Assembly (NCBI RefSeq): GCF_900116645.1
Contig: NZ_FPBO01000005.1
Coordinates: 124,001 to 188,000, forward strand
Length of the DNA: 64,000 nt
Origin: Pseudoduganella namucuonensis
Lineage (GTDB): Bacteria > Pseudomonadota > Gammaproteobacteria > Burkholderiales > Burkholderiaceae_D
Reading direction: 5' to 3'
Shown: positions 18,768 to 27,294 of the stretch, piece after piece
Numbering within the stretch: the first letter of the stretch is position 1
Layout: each line of letters starts with the position of its first letter
Program-made: the position numbers and the translations under genes
Notes under the pieces: generated by a model
Told to the model about the DNA's origin: nothing
Seen by the model: only the letters and a program-made list of their open reading frames with translations
Database searches by the model: none

Positions 18768-18859
18768 TCACACCGTAAGACGCATATCGCTGGCATGCAT
18801 GATGCAAATCGCTTATAGTTCAGTCAAATTGATTGTGCCTTAAGTGATTTGGAGAGTTT

Positions 18860-19900
18860 ATGCAGCGATATTCGGTAGGACTCATAGGCTACGGCCTCGG
18901 CGGTTCCATCTTCCACGCGCCCATGATCGCGGCCGTGCCGGGACTGAAACTGGCGCGGATTTCCAGCCGCGGCGCCAACCGGGACGAGGTGCTGCGCGCC
19001 CATCCCGGCGTGGCGCTGGACGACACGCCGCAGGCGATGCTGGCCGACCCGGACATCAGACTGGTGGTGGTGTGCACCCCGAACGCCAGCCACTACGCGC
19101 TGGCGCGCGACGCGCTGCTGGCCGGCAAGCACGTGGTGGTGGACAAGCCCTTTGTGCTGTCGTCCGCCGAGGGCGACGAGTTGGTCGCCCTCGCGCGCGA
19201 GCGGAATCTGCGGCTCAGCGTGTACCAGAGCCGCCGCTGGGATGGCGACTTCATGACGCTGCGCCGCAGCGTCGACTCCGGGGAGCTGGGCGAGGTGCAC
19301 ACCTACCGCGCGCACTTCGACCGCTATTCGCCACTGGTGAGGGCGCGCTGGAAAGAGGAGCCCCAGCCCGGCGCCGGCGTGCTGTGGGACCTGGGCTCGC
19401 ACCTGATCGACCAGGTGCTGGTGCTGTTTGGCTTGCCGCTATCGGTCACCGCGCAACTGGCCGTGCAGCGTGCCGGGGCCCGGGTGGAGGACAGCTTCGA
19501 GCTGCTGCTGGACTACGGCAACCGCAAGGCCGTGATGCACGCGGGGGCGCTGGTTTGCGCGCCCGGCCCGCGCTACGAGGTGCATGGCACGCTGGGAAGC
19601 TTCGTCAAATACGGCATCGATCCACAGGAGGACGCGCTGAAGCGGGGCGCGCGTCCCGGCGACGCGGGCTGGGGCCACGATCATCCGGCCAACCACGCCA
19701 CCATCACCACCGCCAAGGACGGCGGCCGCGCCGTGGAAACCATCCCCGGCCGCTACGAGCAGTACTACCAAGGCATGTACGCGGCCATCGCGGACGGACA
19801 GGCGGTGCCGGTCGCCGCCGGTGACGCGGTCAATGTCGTTCGCGTGATCGAATGCGCCCTGCGCAGCCACCGCGAGCGCCGCACCATCGATTTCGCTTAA
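18860..19900 (+). CDS. Gfo/Idh/MocA-family oxidoreductase
   Basis: This 346-residue protein has an N-terminal Rossmann domain (GYGLGGSIFHAPMI, about residues 8-21). The EKP-type motif is replaced by VVDKPFVL (Lys about residue 96), and a C-terminal substrate-binding alpha/beta domain follows. Such enzymes oxidise or reduce sugars and cyclitols with NAD(P); the substrate is unknown. GGAGAG precedes the start. It is the first gene of a tight unit: the UPF0303 gene starts 10 bases after its stop and overlaps a DeoR regulator gene. Confidence 0.88.
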   Translation: MQRYSVGLIGYGLGGSIFHAPMIAAVPGLKLARISSRGANRDEVLRAHPGVALDDTPQAMLADPDIRLVVVCTPNASHYALARDALLAGKHVVVDKPFVLSSAEGDELVALARERNLRLSVYQSRRWDGDFMTLRRSVDSGELGEVHTYRAHFDRYSPLVRARWKEEPQPGAGVLWDLGSHLIDQVLVLFGLPLSVTAQLAVQRAGARVEDSFELLLDYGNRKAVMHAGALVCAPGPRYEVHGTLGSFVKYGIDPQEDALKRGARPGDAGWGHDHPANHATITTAKDGGRAVETIPGRYEQYYQGMYAAIADGQAVPVAAGDAVNVVRVIECALRSHRERRTIDFA

Positions 19901-19910
19901 GGAGACCGCC

Positions 19911-20390
19911 ATGCAAGAAGACCAAGCACGCCTGCTGGAGGAACTCGCGCGGCAGGAACAGGACTTGCAGCTGTCCGCGTTCTCGAACGGGGACGCGCTG
20001 GACCTGGGTCTGCGCCTGGTGGAACGGGCGCGTGAGCTGGGCAAGGCGGTCACCGTGGATATTTCCCGCAACGGCCATCAGTTGTTCCACCACGCGATGG
20101 AAGGCACCTCGCCGGACAACGCCGATTGGGTCCGGCGCAAGAACAACGTGGTCCAGCGCTACGGCCACAGTTCCTACCACGTGGGCACGCAATACCGCTG
20201 CAAGGGCAAGACCTTCGAGGCGGACAGCGGCGCCAATCCGGCGGACTACGCCGCGCACGGCGGCGCCTTCCCGCTCATCATCCGCGGCACGGGGGTGATC
20301 GGCACCGTCACCGTTTCCGGCCTGCCGCAAAAGGAGGATCACGAACTGGTGACGTCCGTCCTCGGGACATGGCTGGAAGCGCGGCCATGA
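19911..20390 (+). CDS. UPF0303 / heme-degrading-domain family protein
   Basis: This 159-residue soluble protein belongs to the UPF0303 group (yeast YBR137W, HbpS/GlcG-like fold). Support comes from the conserved NGHQLFHHAMEGTSPDNADWVRRKNNVV and the C-terminal GTGVIGTVTVSGLPQKEDHELV. HbpS-type proteins bind heme or related ligands, but the function of UPF0303 is not established. It lies between the Gfo/Idh/MocA gene and a DeoR regulator and overlaps the latter in ATGA, so translation is coupled. Confidence 0.82.
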   Translation: MQEDQARLLEELARQEQDLQLSAFSNGDALDLGLRLVERARELGKAVTVDISRNGHQLFHHAMEGTSPDNADWVRRKNNVVQRYGHSSYHVGTQYRCKGKTFEADSGANPADYAAHGGAFPLIIRGTGVIGTVTVSGLPQKEDHELVTSVLGTWLEARP

Positions 20391-21199
20391 CGGCGGACGC
20401 CTCCCTGTCCCAGCACGAGCGGCTCGACGCCATCTGCGCGCATCTGGGCCACCACTACCGCATCGGCATCGAGGACATCTGCAAGCTGTTCGGCGTGACG
20501 CGGGACACGGCCCGGCGCGACGTGGTGCGCCTGGACGCCGAGGGCCGGGTGCTGCGCGTGCGCGGCGGCGCCGTGCTGCCGCCGCAAGCGCGGCAAGTGG
20601 AGAACTACGGCCAGCGTGGCGGCGCCTCGGCGGCCAAGCGGGCGATCGGCGCGGCCACGGCGGCGCTGCTGCGCGCGGGCGAGCGGGTGCTGTTCGACAC
20701 GTCCACCACGGTCGCCGAGGCGGCGCGCGTGGCGCGCGTGTCGCCGTTGACCGTGTTGACCAACTCGCTCGACGTCGCCGGGATCATGAGCCAGTCCGAG
20801 GGTGTGGAACTGCACGTGCTGGGCGGCCGTTTCAATCCCTGGGAGCGCAGCCTGGAGGGCGCGCAGACCCGGCAAAGCCTGGCCCAGTTCCAGGTCGACA
20901 AGCTGATCCTGGGCGCCTGCGCCATCGATCCGCTCGGCCTGACCTGTCCGTCGGACGAGGTGGCGTCCCTGAAACAGGCGATGATGCGCCAGGCCAGCCA
21001 GGTCATCCTGGTCGCCGACAGCAGCAAGTTCAGCAAGGCCTTCATGCACCGCATGTGCGGCTTCGACAGTATCGACCTGCTGGTGACGGACCAGCGGCCG
21101 CCCACCGCTATCGCCGAGGCTCTGGCGGCGGTGGGGGTGGAGGTTGTCGTCGCAGAGGGCGTCCGCGTGCCCGAGGGTGAAGAGGCGCTCAGCCCCTGA
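20387..21199 (+). CDS. DeoR-family transcriptional regulator
   Basis: This 270-residue protein has an N-terminal helix-turn-helix (about 22-60: IGIEDICKLFGVTRDTARRDVVRL) followed by GRVLRVRGGAVL, the standard DeoR hinge. The C-terminal domain is the phosphosugar-sensing fold, with FDTSTTVAEAAR, LTVLTNSLDVA and VILVADSSKF. It probably represses its own operon and responds to a phosphorylated sugar made or used by the neighbouring oxidoreductase. The ATG overlaps the UPF0303 stop (ATGA). Confidence 0.88.
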   Translation: MTADASLSQHERLDAICAHLGHHYRIGIEDICKLFGVTRDTARRDVVRLDAEGRVLRVRGGAVLPPQARQVENYGQRGGASAAKRAIGAATAALLRAGERVLFDTSTTVAEAARVARVSPLTVLTNSLDVAGIMSQSEGVELHVLGGRFNPWERSLEGAQTRQSLAQFQVDKLILGACAIDPLGLTCPSDEVASLKQAMMRQASQVILVADSSKFSKAFMHRMCGFDSIDLLVTDQRPPTAIAEALAAVGVEVVVAEGVRVPEGEEALSP

Positions 21200-21222
21200 G
21201 TCGCGGTGCTGGCGCTGTATCG

Positions 21223-21798
21223 CTAGCGGTGTATCACCACCAGCAGCGCCTTCGCCTCCGTCTTGCCCGCGTTCCGGATCGCGTGGTCCTGGTCGCCTGG
21301 ATAGCGGGCCGTGCCGCCGGTCTTGATCCGCTTCTTGCTGGCGCCCACCTCCAGTTCCATCGCGCCGTGCAGCACCGTCATGTGCTCGGTGGTGCCGGGG
21401 TCGTGCGCCTGCGACACCAGCTCGCCGCCCGGCGCCAGCGTCAATTCATACCATTCGTATTTCCCCGCCAGTTCCATCGGACCCAGTATCCGCAGCAGGT
21501 AGCCCGCGTGCGTGCCGGGCAGGGTGGGCGTCTCGTGCGCGTCCAGCACCCGTATCGTTTCCACCGACTTTTCCGCGTCCGACAGCAGTTCGCCGATCGC
21601 CACGCCCAGCGCGTTCGCCAGCCGCCATGTGATGGCGATGGTGGGGTTGGCCTTTTCGCGCTCGATCTGCGAGAGCATGGATTTGGACACGCCCGCGATG
21701 CGGGACAGGTCCTCCAGGGTGAGGCCGCGCGCCAGCCGCAGGCGCTGCAGGGCGGCGCCGACCTCGGGCGGGGCATTGTTCGGGACGGGTGCTTTCAT
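21223..21798 (-). CDS. XRE-family regulator with C-terminal cupin
   Basis: This 191-residue protein has a Cro/C1 helix-turn-helix (about residues 14-68: LRLARGLTLEDLSRIAGVSKSMLSQIER) and a cupin sensor domain (about 110-188). The cupin carries the metal-binding pattern HDPGTTEHMTVLHGAMELE. This architecture is common in regulators of amino-acid and polyamine catabolism. It is divergent from kbl, and the shared 220-base region holds TTCAATA-type dyads, so it likely controls the threonine-degradation genes and itself. Confidence 0.88.
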   Translation of the reverse strand: MKAPVPNNAPPEVGAALQRLRLARGLTLEDLSRIAGVSKSMLSQIEREKANPTIAITWRLANALGVAIGELLSDAEKSVETIRVLDAHETPTLPGTHAGYLLRILGPMELAGKYEWYELTLAPGGELVSQAHDPGTTEHMTVLHGAMELEVGASKKRIKTGGTARYPGDQDHAIRNAGKTEAKALLVVIHR

Positions 21799-21825
21799 GC
21801 GGTTTTCGTTGTTCTATATGTTGCA

Positions 21826-21865
21826 AAGTTCAATAGGCTTCGGTAGTATTCAATATATTGAACTT
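21826..21865. promoter_or_regulatory. Candidate operator of the XRE-cupin regulator
   Basis: TTCAATATATTGAA (21849-21862) is a perfect 14-bp palindrome. Another half-site, TTCAATA (21829-21835), lies 20 bases upstream, so AAGTTCAATA (21826-21835) and TATTGAACTT (21856-21865) also form a 30-bp-spaced inverted repeat. The site starts 28 bases from the regulator's start codon and lies in the shared promoter region with kbl. Confidence 0.55.
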
Positions 21866-22018
21866 GAATTCGAAATAATGAATTTCAGAAGGGCGCCGGA
21901 GAATGGGAGTAGACTCGATACTCAGGTTCACTGAGATTCACGGTACAGCATAGTGCGACGCCAGGTCAAGCGGCCGGGCCGTGGATAGCCACCAACACCC
22001 ACCAAAAAGAGGAAGATC

Positions 22019-23224
22019 ATGAGCGAGCAAGCCAAAAACGCGTTTTACAGCGGCCTGAAACAGAACCTGGAGCAGCTGCGCGGCCAGGGCCTCTACAAGC
22101 CGGAGCGCGTGATCGCTTCCCGCCAGGGTTCCGTGGTGACCAGCGACGACGGCCGCAGCCTGATCAATATGTGCGCCAACAACTATCTGGGCCTGTCCGG
22201 CGAGGAGTGGGTGGCCCGGGCCTCGATCGAGGCGACCGAGAAGTACGGCTACGGCCTGTCGTCGGTGCGCTTCATCTGCGGCACGCAGACCGTGCACAAG
22301 GAACTGGAGCGGGCCATTTCCGCCTTCCTCGGCACCGAGGACACCATCCTCTACGCGGCCGCCTTCGACGCCAACGGCGGCGTGTTCGAGCCGCTGTTCG
22401 ACGAGAACGACGCCATCATCTCGGACGCGCTGAACCACGCCTCCATCATCGACGGCATCCGCCTGTGCAAGGCCGCGCGCTTCCGCTACGCCCACAACGA
22501 CATGGCCGACCTGGAAAAGCAGCTGCGGGACGCGGCCGGCAAGCGCAACAAGATCATCGTGACCGACGGCGTGTTCTCGATGGACGGCACCATCGCCCAG
22601 CTGGACAGGATCGTCGCGCTGGCCGAGCGGTACGGCGCGCTGGTGATGATCGACGAATGCCACGCCTCCGGCTTCATGGGCAAGACCGGCCGCGGCACCC
22701 ACGAGCACCACAACGTGCTGGGCAAGATCGACATCATCACCGGCACCCTGGGCAAGGCCCTGGGCGGCGCCATGGGCGGCTTCACGTCCGGCCGCAAGGA
22801 GGTGATCGACACGCTGCGCCAGAAGTCGCGCCCCTATCTGTTCTCCAACACGCTGGCGCCGTCGATCGCCGGCGCCTCGCTGGCCGTGCTCAAGCGCCTG
22901 TCGGAATCGACCGAGCTGCGCGACCGCCTGCATGAAAACACCGCTTACTTCCGCAAGGAGATCGAGCGCATCGGCTTCACCATCAAGCCGGGCACCCACC
23001 CGGTGGTGCCGGTGATGCTGTTCGAGGCGCCGGTCGCCCAGAAGTTCGCCGCCCGAATGTATGAGCTGGGCGTTTTGCTCAGCGGCTTCTTCTACCCGGT
23101 GGTGCCGATGGGTCAGGCCCGCGTCCGTGTGCAGCTCTCCGCCGCCCACACCCGCGAGCAGCTGGACACGGTGCTGGCGGCATTCGAACAGGCGGGCCGG
23201 GAACTCGGTCTCCTAAAAAATTAA
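22019..23224 (+). CDS. kbl: Glycine C-acetyltransferase (2-amino-3-ketobutyrate CoA ligase)
   Basis: This 401-residue PLP enzyme of the alpha-oxoamine synthase family splits 2-amino-3-ketobutyrate with CoA into glycine and acetyl-CoA. Family marks are NMCANNYLGLS, SVRFICGTQTVHKELE, DECHASGFMG and the PLP lysine K246 in TGTLGKALGG. Its length matches E. coli Kbl (398). AGAGGAAG lies upstream of the ATG. It is followed after 18 bases by the threonine dehydrogenase gene that makes its substrate. Confidence 0.95.
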   Translation: MSEQAKNAFYSGLKQNLEQLRGQGLYKPERVIASRQGSVVTSDDGRSLINMCANNYLGLSGEEWVARASIEATEKYGYGLSSVRFICGTQTVHKELERAISAFLGTEDTILYAAAFDANGGVFEPLFDENDAIISDALNHASIIDGIRLCKAARFRYAHNDMADLEKQLRDAAGKRNKIIVTDGVFSMDGTIAQLDRIVALAERYGALVMIDECHASGFMGKTGRGTHEHHNVLGKIDIITGTLGKALGGAMGGFTSGRKEVIDTLRQKSRPYLFSNTLAPSIAGASLAVLKRLSESTELRDRLHENTAYFRKEIERIGFTIKPGTHPVVPVMLFEAPVAQKFAARMYELGVLLSGFFYPVVPMGQARVRVQLSAAHTREQLDTVLAAFEQAGRELGLLKN

Positions 23225-23242
23225 AAACAGATTGGATCAAGC

Positions 23243-24205
23243 ATGGAACGTATTCTTGTAATCGGCGCGAATGGCCAGATCGGCAGCGAGCTGGTGGAGG
23301 CGCTAGCCAATCAGCACGGCGCCCAGAACGTTATCGCGACGGACATCGGCAACACCAACGTCTACAACGCCGCGCGCTACCAGGTGCTCAATGTGCTGGA
23401 CCGTTCGGCGCTCGAAAAGCTGGTGGCGGAAGAAGGCATCACCCAGGTCTACCAGCTGGCGGCGATGCTGTCGGCCACCGGCGAGGCGGCCCCGCTGAAG
23501 GCCTGGAGCCTGAACATGGACGGCCTGCTGAACATCCTGGAAGTGGCGCGCGAGCGCGGCGCGGCCGGCAAGCCGCTGCGCATCTTCTGGCCGTCGTCGA
23601 TCGCCGCCTTCGGCCCGAACACGCCGCGGCACGACACGCCGCAGATGACCGTGATGGATCCGACCACGATCTACGGCATCAGCAAGCTGGCCGGCGAGCG
23701 CCTGTGCGAGTATTACTTCCTGAAATACGGCGTGGACGTGCGCAGCATCCGCTACCCCGGCATCATCAGCTACAAGTCGCCCCCGGGCGGCGGCACCACC
23801 GACTACGCGATCGCGATCTTCCACGCGGCGCTGCGCGGCGAACCGTACGAATGCTTCCTCGGCCCGCAGACCACGCTGCCGATGATCTACATGCCCGACG
23901 CCATCCGCGCCACGATTCAATTGATGGACGCGCCGGCCGCGCAAATCAAGGTGCGTTCCTCGTACAATGTGGCCGGCGTGTCGTTCAACCCGGCGCAACT
24001 GGCGGAGGCGATCACGCGCGCGGTGCCCGGGTTCAGGATCGAATACAAGCCGGACAGCCGGCAGACGATCGCCGAGACCTGGCCGCACGGCCTGGACGAC
24101 TCCCATGCCACCGCCGACTGGGGCTGGAGAGCCCAAGTCGGCATGGAAGAGATGGTCAAGGACATGCTGGCGAACATCCACGCCAGCCTGGGCCAGGCCG
24201 CCTGA
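23243..24205 (+). CDS. L-threonine 3-dehydrogenase, SDR (epimerase-like) type
   Basis: This 320-residue NAD-dependent short-chain dehydrogenase has a GANGQIG nucleotide motif (about 7-13), Tyr144 and Lys148 of the catalytic YxxxK (YGISK) and an AAMLSATGE segment. It resembles the animal and protozoal threonine dehydrogenases rather than the zinc MDR Tdh of E. coli. It converts threonine to 2-amino-3-ketobutyrate for Kbl, encoded just upstream. Gene pairing with kbl makes the assignment strong. Confidence 0.92.
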   Translation: MERILVIGANGQIGSELVEALANQHGAQNVIATDIGNTNVYNAARYQVLNVLDRSALEKLVAEEGITQVYQLAAMLSATGEAAPLKAWSLNMDGLLNILEVARERGAAGKPLRIFWPSSIAAFGPNTPRHDTPQMTVMDPTTIYGISKLAGERLCEYYFLKYGVDVRSIRYPGIISYKSPPGGGTTDYAIAIFHAALRGEPYECFLGPQTTLPMIYMPDAIRATIQLMDAPAAQIKVRSSYNVAGVSFNPAQLAEAITRAVPGFRIEYKPDSRQTIAETWPHGLDDSHATADWGWRAQVGMEEMVKDMLANIHASLGQAA

Positions 24206-24248
24206 AGTAGCTTATCCCGCAACTACTACTACTATAAAGAGACATCCG

Positions 24249-25628
24249 ATGGACATGAGCGTTTTCGACCTGTTTAAGATAGGCATAGGCCCCTCCAGTT
24301 CCCACACGGTGGGGCCGATGGTGGCGGCGCGCCGCTTCCTGGTCGAAGCCGGTCCGCTGGACGACGTGGTGGCGGTGGAGGCGGCGCTGTACGGTTCGCT
24401 GGCGCTGACCGGCGTGGGCCACGCCACCGACAAGGCCGTGATCCTCGGCCTGATGGGCGAGACCCCCCAGCACGTCGATCCCACGCGGGTCGACGCCATG
24501 CTGGCCGCCGCCGAGGAGCGGAAGGAATTGAAGCTGCTGGGCGCGCGCGCCGTGCCCTTCAGCGCGGCCGTCAACCTCGTGTTCCACAAGGCCGAATCGC
24601 TGCCCGAGCACCCCAACGGCATGCGCTTCACGATCAAGCGCGCCGACGGCACTGCCGTGAGCAAGGTCTATTATTCGATAGGCGGCGGTTTTATCCGCGA
24701 AGAGGGCGAGACCGGCGGCGTGGACGGCCGCGCGCCGGTCCGGCTGCCCTATCCCTTCGACACCATGGCCCAGTTGCTGGAACACGGCAAGGCCAGCGGC
24801 CTGACCATCCCCGCGATGCTGCGCGCGAACGAACTGGCGCGCATCGGCGAGGAGGAATTGAACGCGGGCGTGGACCGCATCTGGCAGGTGATGCGCGACT
24901 GCATCGCGCAGGGCCTGGAAACCTCGGGCCAGCTGCCGGGCGGCCTGAAGGTCAAGCGCCGCGCGGCCGGCCTGTGGCGCCAGACCAAGGGCGTCGAGCG
25001 CGCCAACGAACTGCCGCACGACGCGATGCACCTGGTCAGCCTGTACGCGATGGCGGTGAACGAGGAAAACGCCGCCGGCGGCCGCGTGGTGACGGCGCCG
25101 ACCAACGGCGCGGCCGGCATCATCCCGGCGGTGCTGCGCTACTACGCCGAGGATTGCCATCCCAGCGACCCGGTGAAGGGCGTGCGCGAATTCCTGTTGA
25201 CGGCGGCCGCCATCGGCATGCTGTGCAAGCGCAACGCGTCCATCTCCGGCGCCGAAATCGGCTGCCAGGGCGAGGTCGGCGTGGCCTGCGCGATGGCGGC
25301 GGCGGGCCTGGTGGCCGCGCTGGGCGGCACCAACGCGCAGATCGAGAACGCGGCCGAGATCGGCATCGAGCACCACCTGGGCATGACCTGCGACCCGATC
25401 GGCGGCCTGGTGCAGATCCCCTGCATCGAGCGCAACGGCATGGGCGCGGTGAAGGCCATCACCGCCGCCTCGCTGGCGCTGAAGGGCGACGGCACCCATT
25501 TCGTCAGCCTGGACGAGGTGATCGAAACCATGCGCCAGACCGGCGCGGACATGCAGGCCAAGTACAAGGAAACCTCGCTGGGCGGCCTGGCCATCCACGT
25601 GGTGACGGTCAACCACGCGGCCTGCTAG
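24249..25628 (+). CDS. sdaA: L-serine ammonia-lyase, iron-sulfur type
   Basis: This 459-residue enzyme deaminates L-serine to pyruvate and ammonia. The N-terminal domain starts [19 protein letters not shown], a family signature. The C-terminal alpha domain carries cysteines likely to bind the [4Fe-4S] cluster ([23 protein letters not shown]). Its length equals that of E. coli SdaA (454). It starts 43 bases after the threonine dehydrogenase gene, so glycine made from threonine could be turned to serine by GlyA and then to pyruvate. ATG 24249 is preferred to ATG 24255 by the AAGAGA spacing. Confidence 0.94.
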   Translation: MDMSVFDLFKIGIGPSSSHTVGPMVAARRFLVEAGPLDDVVAVEAALYGSLALTGVGHATDKAVILGLMGETPQHVDPTRVDAMLAAAEERKELKLLGARAVPFSAAVNLVFHKAESLPEHPNGMRFTIKRADGTAVSKVYYSIGGGFIREEGETGGVDGRAPVRLPYPFDTMAQLLEHGKASGLTIPAMLRANELARIGEEELNAGVDRIWQVMRDCIAQGLETSGQLPGGLKVKRRAAGLWRQTKGVERANELPHDAMHLVSLYAMAVNEENAAGGRVVTAPTNGAAGIIPAVLRYYAEDCHPSDPVKGVREFLLTAAAIGMLCKRNASISGAEIGCQGEVGVACAMAAAGLVAALGGTNAQIENAAEIGIEHHLGMTCDPIGGLVQIPCIERNGMGAVKAITAASLALKGDGTHFVSLDEVIETMRQTGADMQAKYKETSLGGLAIHVVTVNHAAC

Positions 25629-25667
25629 CTTGCATGCGCGGCGCCATGCGATTGGCGGCGTCGCGAT

Positions 25668-25691
25668 GTGACCATATTCCGGTATGGTTAC
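25668..25691. promoter_or_regulatory. Candidate TetR operator
   Basis: GTGACCATA and TATGGTTAC are 9-base inverted arms with one mismatch, separated by TTCCGG. The core ACCATA/TATGGT is perfect. The 24-base dyad ends 39 bases before the tetR start codon, a size and place usual for an autoregulatory TetR site. Confidence 0.5.
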
Positions 25692-25730
25692 TCTTTGTGA
25701 AAATCGAGGACAAGCGTTAAGCTGTCGCAC

Positions 25731-26348
25731 ATGAGTACAACAACCACCAATCCGGGCCCGGCCCGGGGCCCCATCGATCACGAGGTGCGGGATCAAGTCA
25801 TTGTCGCGGCGACCGAGCACTTCCGCTTGTACGGCTATGAAAAGACCACCGTCTCCGACCTTGCCAAGGCCATCGGCTTTTCCAAGGCCTACATCTACAA
25901 GTTTTTCGAGTCCAAGCAGGCCATAGGCGAACTTATATGCGCGAATTGCCTGCGCGAGGTCGAAACGGATGTCAGAAGGGCCATAGACGGGGTCGACCGC
26001 CCGCCGGAGAAGCTGCGGCGCATGTTCAAGATGGCCGTCGAGTCCAGCCTTCGCCTGTTTTTCGAGGATCGCAAGCTCTACGACATCGCGGCCTCGGCCG
26101 CCACCGAGCGTTGGCAGGCGGCGCGTTCCTACGAGGAGCGGATCCAGGCCATGCTGCAGGACATCTTGCGCCAGGGGCGTGAAACGGGGGAGTTCGAGCG
26201 CAAGACCCCGCTCGACGAGGCGGCCGGCGCGATCTACCTGGTCATGCGTCCCTACCTCAATCCACTGCTGTTGCAATACAGCTTAGATCACACCGACGAC
26301 GCGCCGGCCCAACTATCCAGTCTGGTGCTGCGCAGCTTGTCGCCCTAA
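25731..26348 (+). CDS. TetR-family transcriptional regulator
   Basis: This 205-residue protein has an N-terminal TetR helix-turn-helix (about 22-70: VIVAATEHFRLYGYEKTTVSDLAKAIGFSKAYIYKFFESKQ). The helical ligand-binding domain that follows is not assigned. Many relatives repress drug-efflux genes, but no efflux gene lies next to it here; the RND pump is 15 kb away. The operator-like dyad just upstream suggests autoregulation. Confidence 0.9.
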   Translation: MSTTTTNPGPARGPIDHEVRDQVIVAATEHFRLYGYEKTTVSDLAKAIGFSKAYIYKFFESKQAIGELICANCLREVETDVRRAIDGVDRPPEKLRRMFKMAVESSLRLFFEDRKLYDIAASAATERWQAARSYEERIQAMLQDILRQGRETGEFERKTPLDEAAGAIYLVMRPYLNPLLLQYSLDHTDDAPAQLSSLVLRSLSP

Positions 26349-26377
26349 TACGCGACGGCGAAATTGTGACTATTGAC

Positions 26378-27085
26378 TTAATTGGTCGCTGGTACCGCAA
26401 TTGAGGCTCTCGCCGCGCTGCGCGCATGCAGCGCGGTGGTGTCGAACAGCGGAACGGCGGCGTCCCCCGGCCCCACCAGCATGGCGATCTCGGTGCAGCC
26501 CAGTATGATCCCCTGCGCGCCCCGCGCCACCAGTTCCGCCATGACCCGCCGGTATTCCGCGCGCGACGCGGGCAGCACCCGTCCCAGGCACAGTTCCTCG
26601 TAGATGATGCGGTGCACGATGTCACGGTCCGCCTGTGGGGGCGTCAACACCTCCAGGCCGTGCCGCTCGCGCAGCCGGTCCGCGTAGAACGGCTGCTCCA
26701 TCGTGAAGCGGGTGCCGAGCAGGCCGACCGTCGACACGCCGGCCTCCTTGATCGCGGCGGCGGTGGGATCGGCGATGTGCAGCAGCGGTATGCCTGCCGC
26801 GGCCTCGATGGCCGGCGCCACCTTGTGCATGGTGTTGGTGCACAGGACCAGCAGTTCCGCGCCCGCCGCCCGCAGCGAGCGCGCCGCGTCGGCCAGGACG
26901 TCCCCGGCGGCGGCCCAATCGCCCGCCCGCTGCAGCTGTTCGATATCGTGGAAGTCCACGCTGTACATGACGATCCTCGCCGAGTGCAGCCCGCCCAGCA
27001 ACTCCTTGATGGCCACGTTGATGTCGCGGTAGTAGATGACGGTCGATTCCCAGCTCATGCCGCCGATTAAGCCTATGGTTTTCAC
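26378..27085 (-). CDS. Aspartate/glutamate racemase family protein
   Basis: This 235-residue protein has the two-cysteine racemase fold: the first catalytic Cys in VLCTNTMHK and the second in ILGCTEIAML. The start GLIGGMSWEST is typical of the broad-specificity amino-acid racemase YgeA/RacD group. It interconverts L and D forms of an amino acid without a cofactor. The start is a GTG at 27085 with CGAGG just upstream; no in-frame ATG fits as well. It is divergent from thrC. Confidence 0.87.
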   Translation of the reverse strand: MKTIGLIGGMSWESTVIYYRDINVAIKELLGGLHSARIVMYSVDFHDIEQLQRAGDWAAAGDVLADAARSLRAAGAELLVLCTNTMHKVAPAIEAAAGIPLLHIADPTAAAIKEAGVSTVGLLGTRFTMEQPFYADRLRERHGLEVLTPPQADRDIVHRIIYEELCLGRVLPASRAEYRRVMAELVARGAQGIILGCTEIAMLVGPGDAAVPLFDTTALHARSAARASIAVPATN

Positions 27086-27226
27086 TGCTGCCTCGTTCCT
27101 CGGTTTAGGGTGGCCTACAATAGCGGACCGGCTCCATGAGCGCCAGCGTGGCCTTCGGGAATTGCGAAATTGGTAATTAGTCGGGAATACGTATTCGGAA
27201 TATGCATATGCATAAAACAACGCGAT

Positions 27227-27256
27227 CTGACGGCGAGGGGCGAGCCGCACTATAAT
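27227..27256 (+). promoter_or_regulatory. Sigma-70-like promoter of thrC
   Basis: TATAAT (27251-27256) is a perfect -10 box. CTGACG, 18 bases upstream, is a partial -35 box. The start codon follows at 27295, giving a leader of about 30 bases. Confidence 0.55.
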
Positions 27257-27294
27257 ATGCACTCGATTCGCACGCCAACCGGACTTACAACTCT

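Noticed and set aside
21866..22018. Possible glycine riboswitch before kbl
   Set aside because: The leader has no conserved glycine-aptamer core or tandem structure that I can see. The clear signals are the dyad operator and a ribosome-binding site.
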